Shown here piece by piece: positions 1-7,069 of a stretch of DNA of 64,000 nt. Source of the stretch: Microbispora sp. NBC_01189 (GTDB lineage Bacteria > Actinomycetota > Actinomycetes > Streptosporangiales > Streptosporangiaceae); contig NZ_CP108581.1 of NCBI RefSeq assembly GCF_036010665.1, positions 1,022,001-1,086,000 on the forward strand, read 5' to 3'. The position numbers and the translations under genes were made by a program. The notes under the pieces were generated by a model. It was given only the letters and a program-made list of their open reading frames with translations. It was not told the origin of the DNA and made no database searches. Numbering within the stretch: position 1 is the stretch's first letter; the number at the start of each line of letters is the position of its first letter.

Positions 1-728
1 GCACTGCCCGCCGCTGTACGCGCCAGCGAGCGCTGGGCCTTGGCCAGGCGCCTGCGATCGGCCCGCTCATGCCGGGGATTTGCGACCCTGCCGTCCTCGT
101 CGGTCACCCCGGGGATCGGGCGGGACAGGGCCACCAGGCTGGTGATCCCCGCATCCACCCCGACCACGTCCCCGCCGGGGTCGAGGGGGCGGATCGTCTC
201 CTCCACCAGGAGGGACACGAACCACCGCCCGGCCGCGTCCCTGCTCACCGTCACCGTGGACGGCTCCGCCCCCTGCGGGAGCGGACGCGACCACACGATG
301 TCCAGCGGGGCGTCCATCTTCGCCAGCGTGAGCCGGCCGTCCCGCCAGCGGAACGCCGAGCGGGTGTACTCGGCCGACGCCCGCGACTTCTTACGCGACT
401 TGAACACCGGATATCTGGCCCGCTTGGCGAAAAAGTTCGCGAACGCGGCCTGCAGGTGCCGCAACGCCTGCTGCAACGGCACACTGGACACCCCGTTGAG
501 GAACGCCAGTTCCTCCTGGCGTTTCCAGGCCGTCAACGCGGCCGAGGACTCCGCGTAGGAGACGCGGCGGCCCTCCAGGGTGGAGGCGCGGGTGCGTTCC
601 TCCAGCGCCTTGTTATAGACCAGGCGCACACACCCGAACGTCCGGGCAAGCTCGGCGGCCTGCTCGGGGGTGGGATAGAAGCGGTACCTGTAGGCCCGCT
701 TCACCGTCTGCGCCACGCCGCACATCAT
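1..728 (-). CDS. tnpB: TnpB-type RNA-guided nuclease of an IS200/IS605 element, truncated by the window edge
   Basis: The minus strand is open from an ATG at 728 to the window edge, giving about 242 N-terminal residues. The product begins MMCGVAQTVKRAYRYRFYP and continues with the family hallmarks PTPEQ near residue 20, an RLVYNKAL block near residue 40, and DVVGVDAGI near residue 200. The Asp in GVDAG is the first RuvC catalytic acid. TnpB (OrfB) proteins are about 370-450 residues and use a right-end-derived omega RNA to cut DNA; the rest of the RuvC domain, the zinc finger and the RNA-coding end would lie left of base 1. No TnpA transposase is present on the left-end side, so this looks like a lone-tnpB (IS1341-like) copy. 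A second ATG at 725 is equally possible. The family call is firm; activity cannot be judged. Confidence 0.9.
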   Translation of the reverse strand, partial: MMCGVAQTVKRAYRYRFYPTPEQAAELARTFGCVRLVYNKALEERTRASTLEGRRVSYAESSAALTAWKRQEELAFLNGVSSVPLQQALRHLQAAFANFFAKRARYPVFKSRKKSRASAEYTRSAFRWRDGRLTLAKMDAPLDIVWSRPLPQGAEPSTVTVSRDAAGRWFVSLLVEETIRPLDPGGDVVGVDAGITSLVALSRPIPGVTDEDGRVANPRHERADRRRLAKAQRSLARTAAGS

Positions 729-763
729 GCCACCCGCTCAGTCGCCGATCGCGTAAATTCGTA

Positions 764-850
764 CAGTGGTTCGCCTTGCGGCGAACCGCCTACCCCTGCC
801 CTGCTCCCGCAGGGAGTCCGATTCCTCCCCCGCCTGAAGGCGGGGTTTCC
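764..850. mobile_element. Hairpin cluster at the left end of the tnpB element
   Basis: Three perfect hairpins are packed into 80 bases upstream of tnpB. They are GGTTCGCC/GGCGAACC (768-775 with 780-787, 4-base loop), CCCTGC/GCAGGG (799-804 with 809-814), and CCCCGCC/GGCGGGG (828-834 with 839-845, TGAA loop, followed by TTT). Subterminal imperfect or perfect hairpins at both ends are typical of IS200/IS605 elements. The exact element end cannot be fixed without an empty site. The cluster stops only a few bases before the ribosome-binding site of the peptidase gene, and the third hairpin plus T-run could also act as a terminator. Confidence 0.6.
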
Positions 851-862
851 TCGGAGGGTTCG

Positions 863-2926
863 ATGAGCCGACCGCAGTACCCGTCCGCCCACCGTGACGA
901 CATCGTCGACGACCTCCACGGAACGCCGGTTCCCGATCCCTACCGCTGGCTGGAGGATCCGGACGACCCGGAGGTCAAGGAGTGGCTGGACGCGCAGGAG
1001 ACCCTGTTCCGGTCCGCCGAGCTGGAGGGGCGCGACCACTTCCGCGACCGGGTGGCGGAACTGCTGCGGTCGGGATCGGTGGGCACGCCGTCCTGGCGCG
1101 GCGGGCGCCGCTTCTTCTCCCGCCGCTCCCCCGAGCAGGAGCACCCGGTCCTGTACGTCGCGGACGAGGCCGGCGAGCGCGTTCTGCTCGACCCCACGGT
1201 CCTCGACCCCTCGGGGCTGACCACCCTCGACTCCTTCCAGCCAAGCAAGGAGGGCGACCGGCTCGCGTACCAGATCTCCGTGGGCGGCGACGAGGAGTCG
1301 CGCCTGTACGTCGTCGACGTGGCGACCGGAGAGCGGGTCGAGGGGCCGATCGACCGCTGCCGCTACTCCCCCGTCGCCTGGATCCCCGGCGGCGAGGCGT
1401 ACTACTACGTGCGCAGGCTCGCGCCGTCGGAGGTCCCGGCCGGTGAGGAGCAGTTCCACCGGCGGATCTACCTGCACCGCGTCGGCACGTCCCCCGACGA
1501 CGATGTGATGATCTTCGGCGAGGGCCTGGAGAAGACCAACTACTACGGGGTGTCGGTCTCCCTCGACGGCCGCCGGCTGTCGATCTCCGCCTCGCGCGGC
1601 ACGGCGCCGCGCAACGATCTGTGGGTGGCCGACCTCGCCGCGTCCTCGCCGGAGGCGCCGGAACTGGTCGCCGTACAGCAGGACGTCGACGCCCAGACCG
1701 GGCTCCACTTCGGCCGCGACGGCCGGCTCTACGTCTTCACCGACCTCGGCGCGCCGCGCGGGCGCGTCTGCGTCACCTCCCCCGACACGCCCGGCCCGGA
1801 GCACTGGCGCGACCTCGTCCCCGAGGACCCGGAGGCGGTGCTGTCCGACTTCGCGATCCTCGACGGCATGCCCGAGCCCGTCCTGCTCGTCGGCTGGACG
1901 CGCCACGCGATCGGCGAGATCTCCCTCCACGCCCTGGAGAGCGGCGAGCGGATCGGCGACGTCCCCCTGCCGGGTCTGGGGTCCGTCGGCGGGATCCTGG
2001 AACGTCCCGAGGGCGGGCACGAGGCCTGGTTCAGCTACACCGACGACATCACCCCCACCGCGATCTTCCGGTACGACGCGCTCACCGGCGAGACGACGCT
2101 CTGGGAGGCGCCCCCGGGCTCGGTGGAGGTGCCCGAGGCGACGACCGAGCAGGTCGTCTACCGGTCCAAGGACGGCACCGAGGTGCGCATGCTGGTCACC
2201 TCGCGGCCCGGCTCAGGTCCCCGCCCCACGATCCTTTACGGCTACGGCGGCTTCGGCGTGCCGATGAACCCCGGCTTCTCGGCCACCACCCTCGCCTGGG
2301 TCGAGGCGGGCGGCGTCTACGCCGTCGCCCAGCTGCGCGGCGGCGGCGAGGAGGGCGAGCAGTGGCACCGGGACGGGATGCTGGGCAAGAAGCAGAACGT
2401 CTTCGACGACCTGCACGCCGCCGCCGAGCACCTCATCGCCACGGGGGTGACCAGCCAGGACCGGCTCGCCATCTCCGGCGGCTCCAACGGCGGCCTGCTC
2501 GTCGGCGCGGCGCTCACCCAGCGCCCGGACCTGTACGCGGCCGTCGTCTGCTCGGCGCCCCTGCTCGACATGATCCGCTACGAGAGGTTCGGTCTCGGGG
2601 CGACCTGGAACGTCGAGTTCGGCTCGGCCGACGTGCCGGAGGAGTTCGCCTGGCTGTGGAGCTACTCGCCGTACCACCACGTGCGGGAGGGGGTGTCGTA
2701 TCCGGCCACCCTGTTCGCGGTGTTCGGCTCCGACACCCGGGTCCATCCCCTGCACGCCTGGAAGATGGCCGCGGCCCTGCAGCACGCCCAGGCGGGCGAC
2801 TCCCCGATCCTGCTGCGCAACGAGACCGAGGTCGGGCACGGCGCCAGGGCCGTGAGCAGGTCGGTCGAGCTCGTGGCCGACCAGCTCGCCTTCCTGGCCC
2901 GGCACACCGGCCTGAAGCTGTCCTAA
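863..2926 (+). CDS. Prolyl oligopeptidase (S9A family)
   Basis: A 687-residue cytoplasmic-type serine peptidase that cleaves short proline-containing peptides. The N-terminal segment ([25 protein letters not shown]) and a seven-bladed propeller region to about residue 430 match S9A enzymes. The C-terminal alpha/beta hydrolase domain carries GGSNGG with nucleophile Ser541, Asp624 in FGSDTRVHP and His659 in EVGHGA; the spacing fits the family triad. No signal peptide is seen. The ATG at 863 is chosen because GGAGGG (853-858) lies just before it and the protein then starts as in homologues. Upstream in-frame starts would run through the IS end. The stop overlaps that of convergent purU by three bases. 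Confidence 0.95.
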   Translation: MSRPQYPSAHRDDIVDDLHGTPVPDPYRWLEDPDDPEVKEWLDAQETLFRSAELEGRDHFRDRVAELLRSGSVGTPSWRGGRRFFSRRSPEQEHPVLYVADEAGERVLLDPTVLDPSGLTTLDSFQPSKEGDRLAYQISVGGDEESRLYVVDVATGERVEGPIDRCRYSPVAWIPGGEAYYYVRRLAPSEVPAGEEQFHRRIYLHRVGTSPDDDVMIFGEGLEKTNYYGVSVSLDGRRLSISASRGTAPRNDLWVADLAASSPEAPELVAVQQDVDAQTGLHFGRDGRLYVFTDLGAPRGRVCVTSPDTPGPEHWRDLVPEDPEAVLSDFAILDGMPEPVLLVGWTRHAIGEISLHALESGERIGDVPLPGLGSVGGILERPEGGHEAWFSYTDDITPTAIFRYDALTGETTLWEAPPGSVEVPEATTEQVVYRSKDGTEVRMLVTSRPGSGPRPTILYGYGGFGVPMNPGFSATTLAWVEAGGVYAVAQLRGGGEEGEQWHRDGMLGKKQNVFDDLHAAAEHLIATGVTSQDRLAISGGSNGGLLVGAALTQRPDLYAAVVCSAPLLDMIRYERFGLGATWNVEFGSADVPEEFAWLWSYSPYHHVREGVSYPATLFAVFGSDTRVHPLHAWKMAAALQHAQAGDSPILLRNETEVGHGARAVSRSVELVADQLAFLARHTGLKLS

Positions 2927-3771
2927 CGGGGGAAGATGACGGTCTTGTGGCCGTCCAGCAGCACGCGGTGCTCCGCGTGCCAGCGGACGGCCCGGGCCAG
3001 CGCCTGGCATTCGAGGTCGCGGCCGATCGCGGCGAGGTCCTCCGGGGAGTGGGTGTGGTTCACCCGGGCGACCTCCTGCTCGATGATCGGCCCCTCGTCC
3101 AGGACGGGCGTCACGTAGTGCGCCGTGGCGCCGATCAGCTTCACCCCGCGCGCGTACGCTTGGTGGTACGGCTTGGCGCCCTTGAAGGACGGCAGGAACG
3201 AGTGGTGAATGTTGATCATCCGGCCGGCCAGCTTGGCGCACATCTCCTCGGAGATCACCTGCATGTACCGCGCCAGCACGACCACGTCGGCCTGGTAGTG
3301 GTCGACGAGGGTGCGGATCTCCGCCTCCTGCCGCGACTTGGTCTCCGGCGTGACCGGCAGGTGGTGGTAGTCCACTCCGTACGACTGGGTGAGCGGGCGC
3401 AGGTCGGGATGGTTCGACGCGACTCCGACGATCTCGATCGGCAGCAGGCCCGAGCGCACCCGGTAGAGCAGGTCGTTGAGGCAGTGATCGAACCGGCTGA
3501 CCAGCACCAGCGCCCGCGTGCGCGCCGCGAGGTCGAAGAGCTGGAAGTCCATGGCGAACTCGGGGGCGAGCGCGGCGAACTCCGCCCGCAGCTCGTCGAT
3601 CGCGGGCTCACCGGCGAACTGCACCCGCATGAAGAACCGCTCCGCGACGGGGTCGCCGAACTGCTGGCTCTCGATGATGTTGCAGCCCCGGCGGGCCAGC
3701 AGCCCCGACACGGCCGCGACCACTCCGGGCCGGTCCGGGCAGGACAGGGTCAGCACGTAATCAGCGCTCAT
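2923..3771 (-). CDS. purU: Formyltetrahydrofolate deformylase PurU
   Basis: A 282-residue enzyme that hydrolyses 10-formyl-tetrahydrofolate to formate and tetrahydrofolate, balancing one-carbon pools and feeding formate to PurT-type purine synthesis. Residues 5-80 form an ACT regulatory domain (LTLSCPDRPGVVAAVSGLL). Residues about 85-280 form the formyltransferase fold with the catalytic set Asn187 and His189 (INIHHSFLPS) and Asp225 (VTPVLDEGP). Length and order match PurU exactly. The gene is transcribed toward the peptidase gene and their stop codons overlap, so no separate terminator fits between them. The ATG at 3771 follows a weak GAGG-containing leader. Confidence 0.96.
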   Translation of the reverse strand: MSADYVLTLSCPDRPGVVAAVSGLLARRGCNIIESQQFGDPVAERFFMRVQFAGEPAIDELRAEFAALAPEFAMDFQLFDLAARTRALVLVSRFDHCLNDLLYRVRSGLLPIEIVGVASNHPDLRPLTQSYGVDYHHLPVTPETKSRQEAEIRTLVDHYQADVVVLARYMQVISEEMCAKLAGRMINIHHSFLPSFKGAKPYHQAYARGVKLIGATAHYVTPVLDEGPIIEQEVARVNHTHSPEDLAAIGRDLECQALARAVRWHAEHRVLLDGHKTVIFPR

Positions 3772-3824
3772 GCTCAGTCAGATCCTCAGAGGGAAGTCGG
3801 TACCGGGTTCCAGGGTAGGGGCAG

Positions 3825-3862
3825 TCACCCGGAGGGTGAGGGCACCTCGGAAGGTGAGGGCA
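3825..3862. repeat. Two tandem 18-bp imperfect repeats, each palindromic, before the NUDIX gene
   Basis: Two copies of a unit ending GGTGAGGGCA occur with an 18-bp period between divergent purU and the NUDIX gene. Each copy contains a short inverted repeat: TCACCC-GGA-GGGTGA at 3825-3839 and CACCT-CGGA-AGGTG at 3843-3856. The second copy also supplies the GGTGAGGG that could serve as a ribosome-binding site for a GTG start at 3864. They could be a paired operator or a leader structure. This is inferred from symmetry only. Confidence 0.45.
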
Positions 3863-3875
3863 CGTGGAGACGGCG

Positions 3876-4325
3876 ATGACGGATGACCGGCCGGCCGCGC
3901 GGGTGGTGTGCGTGGACGACCGGTCGCGGGTGCTGCTGCTGCGCTGGCACGACCCGCTCGCCGGCCGGACGTTCTGGGAGCCTCCGGGCGGCGGCATCGA
4001 GCCCGGCGAGTCGCCGCTCCAGGCGGCCCGCCGGGAGCTGTGGGAGGAGACCGGCCTGCCCGGCGACGCCGTGCGGGACCGGTGGGTGCCGGTGCACCGG
4101 GACTTCCACTGGCTCGGCCGGCACTACGTGAAGACCGAGCGCTTCTACCTCGCCCGGTTCGGCGTGGCTCCGCCGGTGGCCTCGGCCGGGCTGACCGAGG
4201 AGGAGAGCGGCGCCCTCCTGGGCCTGGCCTGGCACGAGATCTCCGTCCTCTCCGCCCTGCCCGAGCCGCTCGACCCGCTGGAGCTGCCCGGGATCATCGA
4301 CCGCCTGCTCGCGATCGCGCCCTGA
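3876..4325 (+). CDS. NUDIX hydrolase
   Basis: A protein of about 149 residues with a complete NUDIX box around residues 39-61 (GGGIEPGE, then RRELWEETGL), the Mg-binding signature of enzymes that hydrolyse nucleoside diphosphates linked to another group. The substrate cannot be read from the sequence. The ATG at 3876 has GGAGA just upstream. A GTG at 3864 adds four residues and has its own GGTGAGGG, so the start is uncertain by 12 bases. The gene stands alone, divergent from purU and convergent with the TPR gene, and its stop codon sits inside a palindrome shared with that neighbour. Confidence 0.9.
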   Translation: MTDDRPAARVVCVDDRSRVLLLRWHDPLAGRTFWEPPGGGIEPGESPLQAARRELWEETGLPGDAVRDRWVPVHRDFHWLGRHYVKTERFYLARFGVAPPVASAGLTEEESGALLGLAWHEISVLSALPEPLDPLELPGIIDRLLAIAP

Positions 4326-4345
4326 CCCGCCCGGGCCGGGGTCAG
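4322..4345. terminator. Bidirectional stem-loop at convergent gene ends
   Basis: CTGACCC (4322-4328) pairs with GGGTCAG (4339-4345) around a short GC loop. The TGA of the NUDIX gene and the TGA (read as TCA) of the TPR gene both lie in the stem. It is a plausible intrinsic terminator for both strands, though there is no T-tract, as is common in GC-rich actinomycetes. Confidence 0.5.
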
Positions 4346-6345
4346 CTCTCCTTCTCGTGGTGCTCCAGCGCCGCGCGCACGTCGGGGTCGCCGGGGGCGA
4401 GGGCCAGCGCGCGGCGGAGGTCGAGCAGCGCCTCGCCGCGGCGGCCGAGCGCGTCCAGGGCGGTCGCGCGGTTGAAGTAGAGGGCGGCGTCCTCCCCCAG
4501 CTCGATCGCCCGGGTCAGGTCCTCGACCGCTCCCGGGGCGTCGCCGGTCTCGAAGCGCAGGGTCGCCCGGTTGGCCCAGGCCGAGGCCAGGCGGGCGTCG
4601 GCGGCCAGCGCCGCGTCGAACGCGAGTCCCGCCTCGGCGTACCGTCCGGCCGCCGTCTCCAGCTGCCCCAGCACCCCGTGCAGGTGCGCGTTGCCGGGGT
4701 CCAGGGCCAGCCCCGCCTCCACGTCGCGCCTGGCGGCCTCGTGCTCGCCGAGCATCTCCAGGATCCCGGCCCGGTTGACGTACGCGTCGAGCCAGCCGGG
4801 GTCGAGGTCGAGCACGTGGCCGAGGTCGGCCCGCGCGCCGTCCAGGTCCCCGGCGGCGAGGCGCAGCTCCGCCCGGTTGTAGTAGGCCTCGGGCAGCGGC
4901 GGGCTGACCCGCATCGCGGTCTCGTAGTCGGCCAGCGCCGCCTCGGTCCGCCCCATCTCCAGCAGCAGGTTTCCCCGGTCCAGGTAGTGGTCGGGGAAGA
5001 CCGGGTCGATCCCGATGGCCGCGTCGAAGCCGGCCAGCGCCTCCCGCCGGCGGCCCAGGCGCGCGAGGAGCTGCGCGCGGTTGGCGTGCAGCACCATCCG
5101 GTGCTGGGGATGGGCGTCCGGCGGGAGGTCACGTCGGGCCAGGTCAAGGGCCGACTCGACCAGGCCGAGCGCCTCAGGGAGCCGCCCCTCGCGCAGCTCG
5201 ACGAGCGCCCGGCCGTTCTGGTCGAAGCCGAGCTTGAACGCCCGCTCCCGCCGGTCGGGCAGCAGCGTCGAGATCGCGATCGCCTCGTTGATCCACGCCC
5301 TGGCCCTCGGCAGGTCGCGTCGCGCCGGGTCGCGGTCCCGGGCGTCCAGCATCGCCGTGCCGTACGCCGCGGCGGCGTGGACGACCGGATCGACGCTGGC
5401 CCTCCGCGCCTGGTCGTACAGCTCCCGCGCCTGCTCGGGCCGTCCCAGCCCGGCGAGCGCCGTCGCGGTGCGATGGGCGAAGCGCCACCACGGTTCGGAC
5501 CCCGGCTCGCAGAGCCGCAGCCCGCGCGAGCCCAGCTCCACGACCGCGTGCAGGAACCCCTCGGCGACGCAGTGGTCCACCGCCGCCCACAGCGCCCGCG
5601 TGGCGGCGTCCGGGTCACCGCCGTGCTCCAGGTGGTACGGCACCGCGCCGAGGGCGCTCTCCGCCGACTCGGCGCCGGCGCCGAGCTCGGCCGCCCTCAG
5701 GTCGTGCCGTCGCGCCCGCTCCTCCGGCGTCAGCGACAGGTACGCCCGGTAGGCGCGGGGGTCGTCGGAGGTGCAGTCCGAGGCCAGGTAGTCGTCCGGT
5801 GGCCCGTCCAGGGGCCGCGCCTCCACGGGCCGCATGCCCTCCCACGCCGGCTCGGCGGAGCCCAGGGCGAGCGTGAGATCGGGCACCCGGCGGGCCAGGA
5901 CACCCAGCAGTTCGCGGTCCGCCGGGTCGGCCTCGTGCAGGTTGTCCACCAGCAGCGTTCGCGGCCCCGCGAGATGGTCGCGGACGAACTCCGCGATCCC
6001 GTTGGCGATCCTGAGCGTACGGCGCGGCGCGGGCACGAGGATCCGTTCGTCCTCGGGCAGGCGGGCCTCGATCGTCTGGCGGCGGGCCGGCACCATCGGG
6101 TGCAGGCTGGACGCGACCGCGCGGATCTCGATGTCGTGGTCCGCCACCAGGTCCGGAGAACGCTCCAAGGCGGCAGGAACGATGGCGCGCAGGAGCGCGC
6201 CGCCGATCGTGTACGGACCGCGTAGCCGGCGGTGCCCGTTGACGACGGGCGCCAGAAGGGGAGGCGTCTCCAGTGCGCGGAGCGCCGCCACGCGGTCCCG
6301 GGCGAGGTCCCCCCGGACCCAGATGTGGTTCGGGAGGCGCCTCAC
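4342..6345 (-). CDS. TPR protein with a degenerate STAND-like NTPase N-terminus, coupled to a small peptide gene
   Basis: A 667-residue soluble protein of unknown function. The first 230 residues resemble a STAND/AAA-type domain: a Walker B-like stretch TLLVDNLHEADPADRELL is present, but the segment where a P-loop belongs (RLRGPYTIGGALLRAIVP) has no GxxGxGK[ST]. From about residue 280 to the C-terminus there are about ten tetratricopeptide-type helical repeats (for example DHYLDRGNLLLEMGRTEAAL, ending LRRALALAPGDPDVRAAL), a protein- or peptide-binding scaffold. The GTG start is chosen because it overlaps the stop of the upstream 24-codon ORF as GTGA, giving strict translational coupling; upstream in-frame codons would run through that ORF. 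Ligand and role are unknown. The gene pair invites comparison with peptide-receptor TPR systems, which is inference. Confidence 0.85.
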   Translation of the reverse strand: MRRLPNHIWVRGDLARDRVAALRALETPPLLAPVVNGHRRLRGPYTIGGALLRAIVPAALERSPDLVADHDIEIRAVASSLHPMVPARRQTIEARLPEDERILVPAPRRTLRIANGIAEFVRDHLAGPRTLLVDNLHEADPADRELLGVLARRVPDLTLALGSAEPAWEGMRPVEARPLDGPPDDYLASDCTSDDPRAYRAYLSLTPEERARRHDLRAAELGAGAESAESALGAVPYHLEHGGDPDAATRALWAAVDHCVAEGFLHAVVELGSRGLRLCEPGSEPWWRFAHRTATALAGLGRPEQARELYDQARRASVDPVVHAAAAYGTAMLDARDRDPARRDLPRARAWINEAIAISTLLPDRRERAFKLGFDQNGRALVELREGRLPEALGLVESALDLARRDLPPDAHPQHRMVLHANRAQLLARLGRRREALAGFDAAIGIDPVFPDHYLDRGNLLLEMGRTEAALADYETAMRVSPPLPEAYYNRAELRLAAGDLDGARADLGHVLDLDPGWLDAYVNRAGILEMLGEHEAARRDVEAGLALDPGNAHLHGVLGQLETAAGRYAEAGLAFDAALAADARLASAWANRATLRFETGDAPGAVEDLTRAIELGEDAALYFNRATALDALGRRGEALLDLRRALALAPGDPDVRAALEHHEKES

Positions 6346-6416
6346 CCCTTGTGAATGACGCTCGACGTGCCGCTGAGCTTCGTCGTTCCCGGTTTGCGGA
6401 TAATGATCTTCTTCAT
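6342..6416 (-). CDS. 24-residue basic Ser/Thr-rich peptide, candidate signalling or RiPP-like precursor
   Basis: A short ORF starts at ATG 6416 (an adjacent ATG at 6419 is in frame) and ends with a TGA that overlaps the GTG start of the TPR gene. The peptide begins MKKIIIRKPG and ends SSVIHKG. It has six lysine/arginine residues, six Ser/Thr and no Cys or acidic residue, and no signal peptide. A GGAAAGAGG ribosome site lies just upstream, and a 17-bp-spaced promoter-like pair lies 35-60 bases further up. The short AT-richer codons differ from the surrounding genes. Stop-start overlap, ribosome site and promoter together support a real gene. The peptide is not recognised; a RiPP precursor, a peptide ligand for the TPR protein or simply a coupling leader are all possible. 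Confidence 0.6.
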   Translation of the reverse strand: MKKIIIRKPGTTKLSGTSSVIHKG

Positions 6417-6451
6417 CATGCCTCTTTCCCCACGCTTGCGGACAAGGCACA

Positions 6452-6480
6452 AGTATTCGCAGCGATCAGCTATCCGCCAA
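6452..6480 (-). promoter_or_regulatory. Promoter-like pair for the peptide-TPR operon
   Basis: On the minus strand TTGGCG (6480-6475) is followed after exactly 17 bases by AATACT (6457-6452), 4/6 matches to each housekeeping hexamer. Transcription would start near 6445, leaving a leader of about 30 bases before the peptide ATG. The region is clearly more AT-rich than its surroundings. Confidence 0.5.
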
Positions 6481-6496
6481 GAGATGTAAGCATTAT

Positions 6497-7063
6497 CTAT
6501 CGCGGGAAAAGCGGGGAAACGATGGCGCTCAGCTGCTTCTCTATATAAATCACGACATTGTCGCCTCGGGCTTCGCGCCGCAACTCCCGCCATCCGGATT
6601 TGCGGTAGAGCGCCAGCGCGGCGACCTGCCGCACCGTGGTGTCGCCGCGCAGCGTGGAGTAGCCGAGACGGCGGGCGCACTCCTCAAGCGCCTCCGTCAT
6701 CCGCGCGCCGTAACCACGCCGCTGGTGGTCGGGGTGGACCCGGAGCCGGCACATCTCGGCCGTGTGGTCGTCGATGCGCCGCAGGCCCCCCATGGCGACG
6801 ATCCCCGCCCGGGCCGCCTCCCCGACGAGGAAGTCACCCCCGGATGCCAGGTAGACCTCGGTGATCCGGGGAAAGTCGTCGTCGTAGTAGACGCCGTCAC
6901 CCGGCACGACGCCCACCTGGGCCAGGCCGATCTGGTGGAGGGACCACACGGCGTCGAGGTCCGGCCACCGATACCGCCGGATCCGCAGCGGGGCGGCCTC
7001 ACTCTCACCGGCTCCCCGGGGGGCGTCCCGCTCCAGGCCACCCCCCGGCGCTTCTTCTGCCAC
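6497..7063 (-). CDS. GNAT-family N-acetyltransferase
   Basis: A 188-residue protein. After a 25-residue variable N-terminus, residues about 26-165 form a GNAT fold with the acetyl-CoA-binding motif A MCRLRVHPDHQRRGYGARM (Q/R-x-x-G-x-G/A as RRGYGA), followed by a typical ALYRKSGW segment. Substrate is unknown; the family acetylates small molecules or protein amino groups. It begins only 6 bases after the stop of the XRE/TPR regulator, so the two are probably co-transcribed. The C-terminal IEKQLSAIVSPLFPR tail is encoded by AT-richer DNA. Confidence 0.88.
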   Translation of the reverse strand: MAEEAPGGGLERDAPRGAGESEAAPLRIRRYRWPDLDAVWSLHQIGLAQVGVVPGDGVYYDDDFPRITEVYLASGGDFLVGEAARAGIVAMGGLRRIDDHTAEMCRLRVHPDHQRRGYGARMTEALEECARRLGYSTLRGDTTVRQVAALALYRKSGWRELRREARGDNVVIYIEKQLSAIVSPLFPR

Positions 7064-7069
7064 GCATCC

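Noticed and set aside
725-2020. A 431-codon minus-strand open frame opposite the prolyl oligopeptidase
   Set aside because: The peptidase has a full catalytic triad; the opposite frame is a shadow without motifs.
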